Of a stretch of 64,000 nt of DNA, positions 16,941 through 25,261 are shown piece after piece; position 1 is the first letter of the stretch, and each line of letters begins with the position of its first letter. The notes below the pieces were generated by a model. The model saw nothing but the letters and a program-made list of their open reading frames with translations. It searched no databases and was not told where the DNA came from. The position numbers and the translations under genes were made by a program. Source of the DNA: Brucella gallinifaecis. GTDB taxonomy: Bacteria > Pseudomonadota > Alphaproteobacteria > Rhizobiales > Rhizobiaceae. The stretch spans positions 1 to 64,000 of the forward strand of contig NZ_ML636802.1 of NCBI RefSeq assembly GCF_006476605.1. The letters run 5' to 3'.

Positions 16941-17465
16941 ATGTCTCTCCGTTTCTCGACTTCCTTTCTGTCAGCCATGGCTTTTGGTTCTGCCATTGCG
17001 ATGACAGCTCCCGCGATTGCTGCTGATTATGTGGCTTCCCCTTCGGCAGCCCGCACGCAGCCGCGTTCAGAGGTGGGCACACTCACCTGTGAGCTTTCAC
17101 CTGCAATCGGTGTGATCATCGGTAGTCAGCAAGATGTGGATTGCGTGTTCAAGCCTGTGCGTGGTCACGGACCAGTTGAACGCTATACCGGCAACATCAC
17201 CAAGCTCGGCGTTGATGTCGGCTTTGTTAATGGCGGACAGCTTGCATGGGCTGTATGGGCTCCAACCGTCCGTCCTGAAGGCGCACTCAAAGGCCGTTAT
17301 GTTGGCGCATCTGCAAATGCCGCAATAGGTATTGGCGCCGGCACCAATATTCTGACCGGCGGTTCATGGAAAACGATTTCATTGCAGCCGATTTCCCTAC
17401 AGGGACAAAAAGGTCTCAACGCGGCAGTTGGCCTCTCAAAGCTTAAGCTGAACTACGCAGGCTGA
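16941..17465 (+). CDS. Secreted DUF992-family protein
   Basis: 174 residues from the ATG at 16941, with GAGGA just upstream; an in-frame ATG at 16917 is unlikely. The signal peptide (MSLRFSTSFLSAMAFGSAIA) ends around AIAADY near residue 32. The mature domain carries GTLTCELSPAIGVIIGS, then DCVFKPVRG and a C-terminal ISLQGQKGLNAAVGLSKLKL, as in the alphaproteobacterial DUF992 family. Glycine-rich beta strands suggest a periplasmic or outer-membrane-associated fold. Function is unknown. A CtrA-like site lies upstream. Confidence 0.85.
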   Translation: MSLRFSTSFLSAMAFGSAIAMTAPAIAADYVASPSAARTQPRSEVGTLTCELSPAIGVIIGSQQDVDCVFKPVRGHGPVERYTGNITKLGVDVGFVNGGQLAWAVWAPTVRPEGALKGRYVGASANAAIGIGAGTNILTGGSWKTISLQPISLQGQKGLNAAVGLSKLKLNYAG

Positions 17466-17484
17466 TCCCGCTGATGCAATCAAG

Positions 17485-17520
17485 AACCGCGCTTACTCAC
17501 ATCAAGCGCGGTTTTTTATT
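17485..17520. terminator. Bidirectional terminator between convergent genes
   Basis: AACCGCGCTT at 17485-17494 pairs perfectly with AAGCGCGGTT at 17504-17513, followed on the plus strand by TTTTATT. It serves the DUF992 gene and lies immediately after the minus-strand oxidoreductase stop. Confidence 0.9.
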
Positions 17521-19638
17521 TTATGAGATCTTTCTGATCCAGATCTTGGTGTCATGAACTGCCAGACCGCCATAAGGCGCAGCAGACTCAGCGCCAGTCA
17601 GCGTATTGATGCCCTCACCGCGCTCAAAAGACGAGTTCGGGAAAATTCCTTCCGACACGACAACCCCGCGCTTTTGACCAGCCCGTAGCACGGCGTGAAG
17701 TACAACTTCACCACGATGATTGCCAATCTCAATGCGCTCGCCATCGGCAATATCGAGTTGAGCCGCATCATCGGGGTGAATAAGAAGTTCTGGCCGGACT
17801 TCTTTCGTCATAGAGGTTGGTGTTTCTGCAAAAGACGAGTTCAGGAAATTATGAGCCGGAGACGTTGCCAGCCGGAACGGATGCTCGCTATCAACCGCCT
17901 CAATCACATTCCAGTAATCGGGGAATTCAGGCATGGAATGATGTGGGCCTTGCAGCCCCATGACTTGCGGTGGCTTATTGGGTGACGGGCTGCCCGTCCA
18001 GTCGGGGCGGAAGCGAAATTTACCGTCCGGCCATTTGAAGCCATGGATATAATGTGCATCTTCAAAAGGCGGCTGCATATCGACAAAGCGCTTTTCCTTG
18101 AGTTCGTCAAAATGCGGGAGATCACTATTGGCATTCATATTGTCAATCAATGTGCGCTCATCGACATTAAAGCCCGGCAGATGCGCAACACCCAGACGCT
18201 TTGCCAGTTCGTTGATCACAAAGATATTTGGACGCGCATCTGCAAGTGGTTCGATCAGTTTTGGCCCCAGCACCACATGCTGCTGGCCGCCGCCACGATA
18301 AATATCGTCATGTTCGACAAAGGTTGTGGCAGGCAGCAGGACATCTGCCATTTTAGCTGTATCCGTCATGAACTGCTCATGCACGGCAACAAACAGATCC
18401 TCACGGGAAAAACCTTGCCGGACCAGTCGCTGTTCCGGCGTCACATTCATGGGATTGGTATTCTGAATCAGCATCGCCATAACCGGCGGACCACCATAAA
18501 GCGCCTCGCTGTCATTGGTCAGAATACGGCCTATCTTCGACTGATCGAGAAAACGCAGGCTTTTATCCTGCAAGGCGCTGCCCTCAATCTCGCGCTTGTC
18601 CATTTTGAAAATGCCAGCATTGGAATGAAATGCGCCGCCACCCTCATATTGGAATGCGCCTGTCACACAGGCGATTGACGCGGCTGCATGCATATTTACG
18701 GCACCATTGCGTTGCCGGGTAAAGCCATAGCCCAGCCGGAAATAACTGCGTTTCGTCTTGCCTACCAGATGCGCAAAGGCTTCGATTTCTTCAACATTCA
18801 AACCGGTGATTTCAGCGGCCCACTGTGGTGTGCGTGTCGCAAGATGCGCCTCAAGTCCCTTTGGATCGTCGGTATAGCGATCAAGATAATCCCAATCGGC
18901 AAGACCATCACGAAACAGCACATGCATCACGGCACAGGCAAAAGCGCCATCCGTGCCGGGTTTGAGCACAATGCCCATATCCGCCTGACGCACCGTCGCA
19001 TTGGCATAGATGTCGATCACGACAATCTTTGCACCACGATCTTTACGTGCGCGCACCGCATGGGTCATCACATTGACCTGCGTGGCGGCGGCATTCGTAC
19101 CCCATATGATGACCACATCGGCCTTTGCCATTTCACGTGGATCCGGGCCAGTCAAACTGCCTGTTCCAGCAAAATACCCGGTCCATGCCATATTGGTGCA
19201 GAAGCTGTCGAACTGGTTTGAATAGCGTTTGGCGAAACGCAGGCGATTGATCGAATCCCGCTGCACCAGCCCCATTGTACCGGCATAATAATATGGCCAC
19301 ACGCTTTCGCTGCCATATTGCTTTTCAGCCTTGAGAAAGCGTTCGGCAATCAGATCAAGTGCTAAATCCCAGGATGCCTGTTTCCATTCGCCATCTCCCT
19401 TGCGACCAGCGCGAACAAGCGGATACTTTAACCGATCCGGGTGATGAACCCGCTCGGCATAACGGGCTACCTTGGCGCAAATCACACCTGCGGTATAGCT
19501 GTTGTCTTTTGCACCGCGCACACGACCGATCGTGCGCTCATCCAACAATTCAATGTCGAGCGCACAGGTGGAAGGGCAATCATGCGGACAGGCGGAGTGT
19601 CCAATGGTGATGTTTGATCTGGGGGATGGCTGGCTCAT
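17521..19638 (-). CDS. Molybdopterin-dependent oxidoreductase, [4Fe-4S]-containing
   Basis: 705 residues. The N-terminus has the iron-sulfur motif CPHDCPSTC with a fourth Cys in GVICAKV, as in bis-MGD enzymes. It then has VVIIWGTNAAATQVN, a molybdopterin-binding stretch with FTRQRNGAVNMHAA, and a C-terminal dinucleotide-binding domain (LLIHPDDAAQLDIADGERIEIGN). There is no Tat signal, so it is probably cytoplasmic. No electron-transfer subunit lies beside it. The substrate cannot be inferred; formate-dehydrogenase-like and thiosulfate- or BisC-like enzymes share this fold. It may depend on MoaD/MoaE encoded at 28 kb. Confidence 0.85.
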   Translation of the reverse strand: MSQPSPRSNITIGHSACPHDCPSTCALDIELLDERTIGRVRGAKDNSYTAGVICAKVARYAERVHHPDRLKYPLVRAGRKGDGEWKQASWDLALDLIAERFLKAEKQYGSESVWPYYYAGTMGLVQRDSINRLRFAKRYSNQFDSFCTNMAWTGYFAGTGSLTGPDPREMAKADVVIIWGTNAAATQVNVMTHAVRARKDRGAKIVVIDIYANATVRQADMGIVLKPGTDGAFACAVMHVLFRDGLADWDYLDRYTDDPKGLEAHLATRTPQWAAEITGLNVEEIEAFAHLVGKTKRSYFRLGYGFTRQRNGAVNMHAAASIACVTGAFQYEGGGAFHSNAGIFKMDKREIEGSALQDKSLRFLDQSKIGRILTNDSEALYGGPPVMAMLIQNTNPMNVTPEQRLVRQGFSREDLFVAVHEQFMTDTAKMADVLLPATTFVEHDDIYRGGGQQHVVLGPKLIEPLADARPNIFVINELAKRLGVAHLPGFNVDERTLIDNMNANSDLPHFDELKEKRFVDMQPPFEDAHYIHGFKWPDGKFRFRPDWTGSPSPNKPPQVMGLQGPHHSMPEFPDYWNVIEAVDSEHPFRLATSPAHNFLNSSFAETPTSMTKEVRPELLIHPDDAAQLDIADGERIEIGNHRGEVVLHAVLRAGQKRGVVVSEGIFPNSSFERGEGINTLTGAESAAPYGGLAVHDTKIWIRKIS

Positions 19639-19663
19639 TTTTCTTTTTTAACTCAAGCGCGAT

Positions 19664-19691
19664 GCGTCAGAAACGAATTTCTGACGTTTTT
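19664..19691. terminator. Hairpin between the EamA gene and the oxidoreductase gene
   Basis: CGTCAGAAA at 19665-19673 pairs with TTTCTGACG at 19678-19686. On the plus strand it is followed by TTTTT. Both flanking genes run leftward, and on that strand no T-run follows, so its role as a terminator of the EamA gene is uncertain. Confidence 0.4.
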
Positions 19692-19715
19692 GCCAAGCTG
19701 CGACGAAATAGATTT

Positions 19716-20561
19716 TTATGAAAGACGCAAAGTAATCGCACCCAGAACGATTAAACCCGCAGCCATACAACGTGGCAAGCCCACTTTCTCTTTGAGAATA
19801 AACGCAGAAATCAGAATTCCAAACAATATTGCCGTCTCTCTGAGAGCAGCAACAACAGCGATTGGCGCCATGGTCATAGCCCATAATGCAAGGCCGTAAG
19901 ACAGTATCGTGCCTATGCCACCGATCAAAGACGGGCGCCAGTGGTTACGAATATAATGCAAAAACCGATCCGGCTCGCGATAAAGCGCCCAGCAACCGAG
20001 TGGAAATGCATTTATCAAAAACAGCCAAAGCGTATAAGACAGAACGTTGCCTGATGCCCGCACACCGACACCGTCAATAATGGTATAGGCCGCTATGAAA
20101 CCGGCATTAGCGAGCGCCAGTAGCGCAGTTTTGCTTGATGTTCCGCCATTGCGCCGCCGCGCTTCCAGCGCCATGGCAAGCACGCCTGCACAAATCAGGA
20201 CAATACCCAGCCAGCTGCGCCAACCCATCGCCTCACCGATCAGCGGTGCACTGACAATGGCCACCAGCAAGGGCGGTGTGCCGCGCATGATCGGATAGGC
20301 TTCACTCATATCGCCCGATTTATAAGCGGCTGCGACAAGTGACATGTAGAATATCTGCGTGATTGTCGACAGACCAATAAATATCCAGCTTGACGGATGC
20401 GGCAGTGGCAGAAACGGGAGGAAAAACACTGCTATCAGCCCCGCAGCTCCAACGACGCAAGCGGCTGCAAAGAATTTGTCACTGCCTCCCTTAACGATAG
20501 CGTTCCAGCTCGCGTGAAAAAACGCGCCACAAAGGACGATCAGCAGAACACTACCTGACAT
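19716..20561 (-). CDS. EamA-family (DMT superfamily) transporter
   Basis: 281 residues with about ten transmembrane helices in two EamA repeats (about 5-135 and 150-275). Characteristic segments are ASWNAIVKGGSDKFF after helix 1, AYPIMRGTPPLLVAIVSAPLIGE at the end of repeat 1, and ALRETAILFGILISAFILKEKV in repeat 2. DMT exporters move small metabolites or drugs; the substrate is unknown here. It is divergent from rlmJ. Confidence 0.88.
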   Translation of the reverse strand: MSGSVLLIVLCGAFFHASWNAIVKGGSDKFFAAACVVGAAGLIAVFFLPFLPLPHPSSWIFIGLSTITQIFYMSLVAAAYKSGDMSEAYPIMRGTPPLLVAIVSAPLIGEAMGWRSWLGIVLICAGVLAMALEARRRNGGTSSKTALLALANAGFIAAYTIIDGVGVRASGNVLSYTLWLFLINAFPLGCWALYREPDRFLHYIRNHWRPSLIGGIGTILSYGLALWAMTMAPIAVVAALRETAILFGILISAFILKEKVGLPRCMAAGLIVLGAITLRLS

Positions 20562-20662
20562 AGGAAACTCGACTCAGACAAAGAAAATTACCCAATCTAT
20601 ATGTCATATTTAATGAGCCGGAGATATTGCCGAAAGCGCAGAGGCATGAAACAAGCGCATAT

Positions 20663-21535
20663 ATGAATTATCGTCACGCCTATCACGCCGGAAACTTTGC
20701 CGATGTTGTCAAACACGTCATTCTTTCCCGCATCATTGAATATCTCAAGCGCAAGGATCAGGCCTTTCGTGTGATCGATACCCATGCAGGTATCGGGCTT
20801 TATGATCTGCATGGTACAGAAGCCGGCAAAACCGGCGAGTGGAGCGGTGGTATTCGCCGCGTTTTCGATGCCGTCGAGCATGACGAAATTCCTCAGGATG
20901 CTATCGAACTTCTGCAACCCTATCTTGACGCTGTTCGTGCGGTTAATCCCAAAGGCGGGTTACGGCATTATCCCGGATCACCTTTGATCACACGTCATCT
21001 TTTGCGCAAACAGGATCGTCTTTCGGCAATAGAGCTGCATCCTCAGGATGCTAAAAAGCTCTCAAAGCTTTTTGAAGGTGACTATCAGGCACGTGTCATC
21101 GAGCTTGATGGCTGGCTTTCACTCGGGGCGCATATGCCGCCCAAGGAAAAACGCGGACTGGTGCTGGTTGACCCGCCATTTGAAATCGCAGGCGAATTTG
21201 ATCGCCTTGTCGATGGTCTTGCAAAAGCACATAAGCGGTTTTCTGGCGGCACTTATGCACTGTGGTATCCGATCAAGGACCACAAGGAAACCGCACGTTT
21301 CGTAAAACGGCTGCGGGAAACTGAAATTCCCAAGATCATGCAAATTGAACTTGCGATTCGTGCTCCATCATCCGAGCCACGCCTTGATGGAACCGGAATG
21401 ATTATCGTCAATCCGCCCTATACACTCGAAAGTGAGGTGCAAATCCTGTTTCCCTGCCTTACCGGGTTGCTAAGCGAAAAAAATGGGGGCAATTTCAGCA
21501 TCGAATGGATACGCAGCGAGACGGATCACTCTTGA
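20663..21535 (+). CDS. rlmJ: 23S rRNA (adenine(2030)-N6)-methyltransferase RlmJ
   Basis: 290 residues from the ATG at 20663, chosen because the family begins MNYRHAYHAGNFADVVKH exactly here; the longer in-frame TTG start adds unrelated sequence. It carries VIDTHAGIGLYDL (AdoMet site) and the DPPF-type N6-adenine motif in VLVDPPFEIAGEFD. It methylates A2030 of 23S rRNA by homology. It stands alone. Confidence 0.92.
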   Translation: MNYRHAYHAGNFADVVKHVILSRIIEYLKRKDQAFRVIDTHAGIGLYDLHGTEAGKTGEWSGGIRRVFDAVEHDEIPQDAIELLQPYLDAVRAVNPKGGLRHYPGSPLITRHLLRKQDRLSAIELHPQDAKKLSKLFEGDYQARVIELDGWLSLGAHMPPKEKRGLVLVDPPFEIAGEFDRLVDGLAKAHKRFSGGTYALWYPIKDHKETARFVKRLRETEIPKIMQIELAIRAPSSEPRLDGTGMIIVNPPYTLESEVQILFPCLTGLLSEKNGGNFSIEWIRSETDHS

Positions 21536-21617
21536 CCGTAACCAATTGCTGAATGAAACTACAGCCAACAAATTCAATAAATGAGCTTATGCTCGAATTG
21601 TGAGACAGGATAGAGAT

Positions 21618-22085
21618 ATGCAACGCAAGTTGGATCGCATCGGACAGTTTTCTCAGGCAGCTCTGCTGGCTGCGTCGGCCCTTGCCCTGACATTCGCTTC
21701 CATGCCAGCAAGCGCTGCCGATTATCTCACATCCGCTCCGGCCGCTATTGCTGATGCCGGCCTTTGCAACCAGCAGAGCGTTCTGCGCCGGGTGGTTGCC
21801 GATTTCAGATATCAGGTTCACCATGTGCCTCATCTTCCACAGGTGGGCATTTCGGCAATGAGCGATGTGCGTCTGACGCGCTATGAACCAAAGAACAATC
21901 CGGCCCAGATCGAACGCACTTATTGTCAGGCAACAGCGGTTCTGAGCAATGGCCAATACCGCCCGGTCTGGTATATGATTGAAGAAGGTCAGGGCTTTGC
22001 AGGCGTTGGCAACAATGTCGAATTCTGCGTCGAGGGCTTCGACCGCTGGTATGTATTCGACGCAAGCTGCCGCGTTCTTCGTTGA
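21618..22085 (+). CDS. Secreted protein of unknown function with two predicted disulfides
   Basis: 155 residues from the ATG at 21618. A signal peptide (about 1-34, cleavage near ASAADY) is followed by a ~120-residue domain with four Cys (in LCNQQ, TYCQA, EFCVE, SCRVL) that could make two disulfides in the periplasm. No family is recognised. The stop is 8 nt before the RNase T2 start, so the two are co-transcribed and both are exported. This makes a functional link such as an accessory or inhibitor role possible but unproven. Confidence 0.75.
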   Translation: MQRKLDRIGQFSQAALLAASALALTFASMPASAADYLTSAPAAIADAGLCNQQSVLRRVVADFRYQVHHVPHLPQVGISAMSDVRLTRYEPKNNPAQIERTYCQATAVLSNGQYRPVWYMIEEGQGFAGVGNNVEFCVEGFDRWYVFDASCRVLR

Positions 22086-22093
22086 TATTCACA

Positions 22094-22771
22094 ATGTTGC
22101 GTAAAATAGCGGCGGTCTTAACCGCCCTTCTTGCTACTTCCCTTGCAGCACAAGCTGTGATGGCACAGGATCGGGGCAATAGCCGCCCCGGCAATTTTGA
22201 TTTCTATGTGCTGTCACTTTCGTGGTCGCCGAGTTATTGTGCCATAGAAGGTCCACGAGCCAACAGGCAGCAATGCGGAACCAATCGCCCTTTTGGCTTT
22301 GTCGTTCATGGTCTGTGGCCGCAAAACGAATGGGGCTACCCTGCCAATTGTCAGTTTGATAATACGCGCAGTCGCGGCAGTTTTGTCCCTCGCCAGATTG
22401 TTTCAAGCGTTTCCGACATTATGCCTTCAACCGGTCTGGTTGCGCATCAATGGCGAAAACATGGCAGCTGCTCTGGCCTGTCCCAGAATGATTATTTTGC
22501 AACTATTCGCCAGGCCTTTGAACGGGTGAACATTCCACCAAGTCTGCGTAATCTGGCTTCGGGCAGACGCGTTGATCCAAAATTGGTGGAAAAGGCATTC
22601 GTCGCAGCCAATCCGGGAATGAAACCGGGCGGCATATCAATATCCTGCAAGAACAATTATCTTCAGGAAGTTCGTATCTGTATGAGCAAAGATCTTAAAT
22701 TTCGCACCTGTGAACAGGTCGACGCGAATATGTGTCGTAGCCGTTCCGTCATGATGCCAGCGACACGATAA
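22094..22771 (+). CDS. Ribonuclease T2 family protein, periplasmic
   Basis: 225 residues from the ATG at 22094, with a signal peptide of about 25 residues. The two family boxes are present: FVVHGLWPQ (CAS I, catalytic His near 72) and HQWRKHGSC (CAS II, His near 118 and 123). The residue that is Glu in fungal enzymes such as RNase Rh is Gln here. Multiple Cys fit the disulfide-rich fold. RNase T2 enzymes degrade RNA without base preference. It is co-transcribed with the secreted 155-aa protein upstream. Confidence 0.9.
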   Translation: MLRKIAAVLTALLATSLAAQAVMAQDRGNSRPGNFDFYVLSLSWSPSYCAIEGPRANRQQCGTNRPFGFVVHGLWPQNEWGYPANCQFDNTRSRGSFVPRQIVSSVSDIMPSTGLVAHQWRKHGSCSGLSQNDYFATIRQAFERVNIPPSLRNLASGRRVDPKLVEKAFVAANPGMKPGGISISCKNNYLQEVRICMSKDLKFRTCEQVDANMCRSRSVMMPATR

Positions 22772-22789
22772 TTTCAAACCTCAGGAACA

Positions 22790-23392
22790 ATGATGACCCA
22801 GATCCTTTATTCGCCCGCCTCGCCCTATAGTGCGAAGGTGCGCATGGCCGCAGCCTATGCGGAAATTCCATTTGAAAGCGTGGTTGTCACGACGTCAGAG
22901 GAACCTGAAAATCTGATCAATGCCAATCCGCTTGGGAAAATTCCAACCCTCATCAATGATGATGGCAAAGCGGTTTTCGACAGCCGTGCTATCATGCAAT
23001 ATCTCAACCGGGTTTCTGGAAACAGGATCTTCCCGCGCAATGCGGAAAAACGCACCGATGCAGAGCGCTATGAAGCACTTGCCGATGGACTGGCCGATGT
23101 TCTTCTGGCGCATGTTTATGAGCGCCGTATGCGCCCTGAAGAAAAAGTGTATCAGCCCTGGCTCGATTTACAGTGGCGAAAAGCAGAACGCGCACTTGAT
23201 CTTTTGAATGAAAATCCACCGCGCCTTGCCAGCAAAATTCATGGCGGTCATCTGGCCGTTGCAGCGGTGCTCAGCTATCTTAATCTGCGCTTTGAAGGCA
23301 AATGGGAGCGTGGCCGCCCCAAGCTCAAGCGCTGGATGAAGCGATTTGAAGAGCTGCACCCGGAGTTAACAGAGTTTCTAACAAAGGGATGA
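22790..23392 (+). CDS. Glutathione S-transferase family protein
   Basis: 200 residues; the tandem ATGs at 22790 and 22793 are both possible, with AGGA upstream. The N-terminal thioredoxin-like domain has YSPASPYSAKVRMAAAYAEIP with the catalytic-type Ser/Cys region, and the cis-Pro and gamma-Glu-binding region NPLGKIPTLINDDG followed by FDSRAIMQYL. The C-terminal helical domain spans about 88-195. Such proteins conjugate or reduce electrophiles, but the substrate is unknown. It follows RNase T2 by 18 nt. Confidence 0.9.
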   Translation: MMTQILYSPASPYSAKVRMAAAYAEIPFESVVVTTSEEPENLINANPLGKIPTLINDDGKAVFDSRAIMQYLNRVSGNRIFPRNAEKRTDAERYEALADGLADVLLAHVYERRMRPEEKVYQPWLDLQWRKAERALDLLNENPPRLASKIHGGHLAVAAVLSYLNLRFEGKWERGRPKLKRWMKRFEELHPELTEFLTKG

Positions 23393-23396
23393 AATA

Positions 23397-23426
23397 AAAA
23401 ACCGGGCAGTTTCCTGCCCGGTTTTT
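23397..23426. terminator. Bidirectional terminator between the GST gene and omp25
   Basis: AAAAACCGGGCAG at 23397-23409 pairs perfectly with CTGCCCGGTTTTT at 23414-23426 around a TTTC loop. The flanking A- and T-runs make it work on either strand, and it sits between convergent stops. Confidence 0.95.
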
Positions 23427-23445
23427 CAGTTTAATTACGCTGTAA

Positions 23446-24096
23446 TTAGAACTTGTAGCCGATACCGACGCGGATATCCTGTGTATCGAGCTTGTCACGA
23501 ACGGTCTGGCCGCCAAGATCGTAGTTCTTGTTACCAAACTGTGTGTAACGATATTCAAGACGACCGAGGATGTTTTCGGTCAGCTTTGCTTCCATACCAA
23601 CACCGGCAGTCCAGCCCACACGGAACTTGCTTGCATCATCATTGTTGCCCGAAAGCTTGATCTGCGAACCGGCAACACCAGCGGTGATGTAAGGCATAAC
23701 AGGGTTCATGTCGTAACCAAGGCGGCCACGAAGCGAGCCTTCAAAGCCCTGCTTGACCTGCAGACCATCACGGGACTTCTTGGCTGCAGAATAACCTGCA
23801 TCACCTTCAACACCGTATACAAACTGATCCTGCTGGAAGTTCCAGCCAGCATAAGCACCACCCTTCCAATCGTCAGGCTTTACAGTGATGTTACCGCCAG
23901 GAACTTCGTTCTTCGACTTGTTCCAGCCATAGCCAAGATACAGACCGGTGTAACCACCAGCCCAGCTGTACTGTGGAGCCATTTCAACCGGAGCTGGAAC
24001 AGGAGGCTGTTCCATGATCGCATCTGCTGCAAAAGCAGTTGCAGAGAACGGCAGCAGCGCAGCCGAGGCGATTACGAGAGACTTAAGAGTGCGCAT
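23446..24096 (-). CDS. omp25: Outer-membrane protein Omp25
   Basis: 216 residues from the ATG at 24096 ([25 protein letters not shown] is the signal peptide). The mature protein is an eight-stranded OmpA/OmpX-like barrel. It begins with a Pro-rich segment and [20 protein letters not shown], and ends [18 protein letters not shown]...IRVGIGYKF with C-terminal Phe, as needed for barrel assembly. The sequence follows Brucella Omp25 throughout but with many substitutions. It is an abundant LPS- and peptidoglycan-associated surface protein and the best taxonomic marker in the window. Confidence 0.95.
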   Translation of the reverse strand: MRTLKSLVIASAALLPFSATAFAADAIMEQPPVPAPVEMAPQYSWAGGYTGLYLGYGWNKSKNEVPGGNITVKPDDWKGGAYAGWNFQQDQFVYGVEGDAGYSAAKKSRDGLQVKQGFEGSLRGRLGYDMNPVMPYITAGVAGSQIKLSGNNDDASKFRVGWTAGVGMEAKLTENILGRLEYRYTQFGNKNYDLGGQTVRDKLDTQDIRVGIGYKF

Positions 24097-24445
24097 TGCA
24101 TTCTCCTTCAATAAATTATCTTTAGCGCGGTCCCTTATCGGGTGAGCAGCATTTGGGGAGTAAACCGCTCATGCCACGCTGACAGGGCTGACATATCGTG
24201 GATAATTGCGGCACGATCTGCCCCCTTCTGTGGAGAGAACCTGACAAGAAGGTGGCAAAATTGCGATGTTGCATTCTGGCAACGCCCTGATGACACACCT
24301 ATATGAAAGGGCAGTCCTTCCAGATTTCAGAATGGAAAGAATGCTGCGAAGCTGAAACCACTGAATTTACTGGTTTTTTGTCAGCAATGACGATCAAATG
24401 CTCTATTTTCCGCTGCATTTTTCCGGCAAACTGGCATGAATCAGA
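24097..24445. other. Divergent intergenic region upstream of omp25 and the SDR gene
   Basis: This gap of about 350 bp must hold the omp25 promoter and a long leader, plus the promoter of the SDR-uvrC operon. The omp25 ribosome-binding site (AAGGAGAATGC on the minus strand) is clear. I searched by eye for TTAA-N7-TTAA CtrA sites, long hairpins and small genes and found none that convince. Confidence 0.4.
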
Positions 24446-25261
24446 GTGATAAATGACGATAAGAAAGTGTTTACCCTGTTGGAAAATCCGCAAACCATAC
24501 CGCTTTCAAATTCTCCTGTGCTGGTGACGGGTGGTGCCCGGCGTATAGGAAAGGCGATTGTTCAGGATCTGGCAGCATACGGCTTTCCGGTGGCTATACA
24601 CTGTCATCGTTCTATTCATGAAGGTGAAGAACTGGCAGCACAAATCAACGCAAACGGCGGGAAAGCCAGTATTGTAAAGGCTGATCTGGCAGATGAAAAC
24701 GATGTCCGTAGATTGCTGGCGCAAGCTGCATCACAGCTCGGCCCGATTCGGCTGCTTGTAAACAATGCATCGCTATTTGAAGATGACCGTGTTGGTGCCC
24801 TTGATATGAAACTGTGGGATCGCCATTTTGCAATCCATCTTAAAACACCGGTGATCCTCGCAGAAGAGATGGCAAACGCCCTGCCGGATACGATGGAGGG
24901 TCTCATCATCAACGTCATTGACCAGCGGGTATGGAAACTCAACCCGCAATTCTTCTCTTACACGCTTTCAAAAACAGCGCTCTGGAACGCCACAAAGACC
25001 CTTGCACAAGCACTCGCACCCCGAATTCGTGTGAATGCTATTGCCCCCGGCCCGACATTGCCGAGCGAACGACAAAAGCTGGAAGACTTTAATTTGCAAG
25101 TCAGCCGCCTGCCTTTAGAGCGGGCACCTGATCTGTCCGAATTTGGCCGTACTATTCGCTATTTCTGGAACAGCCGCTCTGTAACAGGCCAGATGATTGC
25201 CCTTGATGGTGGCCAGCATCTGGCGTGGGAAACGCCGGATATAGCAGGAATCAAAGAATGA
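24446..25261 (+). CDS. SDR-family oxidoreductase (pteridine-reductase/FolM-like)
   Basis: 271 residues from the GTG at 24446; a second in-frame GTG at 24467 is also plausible. It has the nucleotide motif [11 protein letters not shown] (about 28-38), with Arg-Arg typical of NADPH-binding pteridine reductases, then LVNNAS and the catalytic YTLSK. The C-terminal APGPTLP and [15 protein letters not shown] fit classical SDRs. The ARR motif points to FolM-like dihydromonapterin or dihydrofolate reduction, but this is an inference. Its stop overlaps the uvrC start (ATGA). Confidence 0.8.
   Translation: MINDDKKVFTLLENPQTIPLSNSPVLVTGGARRIGKAIVQDLAAYGFPVAIHCHRSIHEGEELAAQINANGGKASIVKADLADENDVRRLLAQAASQLGPIRLLVNNASLFEDDRVGALDMKLWDRHFAIHLKTPVILAEEMANALPDTMEGLIINVIDQRVWKLNPQFFSYTLSKTALWNATKTLAQALAPRIRVNAIAPGPTLPSERQKLEDFNLQVSRLPLERAPDLSEFGRTIRYFWNSRSVTGQMIALDGGQHLAWETPDIAGIKE

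Noticed and set aside
18043-18678. 211-codon plus-strand frame antisense to the molybdopterin oxidoreductase
   Set aside because: Cys/His-rich shadow translation of a well-supported gene; no start signal.
24097-24445. CtrA site upstream of omp25
   Set aside because: No TTAA-N7-TTAA match is present in the gap, although CtrA control of omp25 has been discussed for Brucella.
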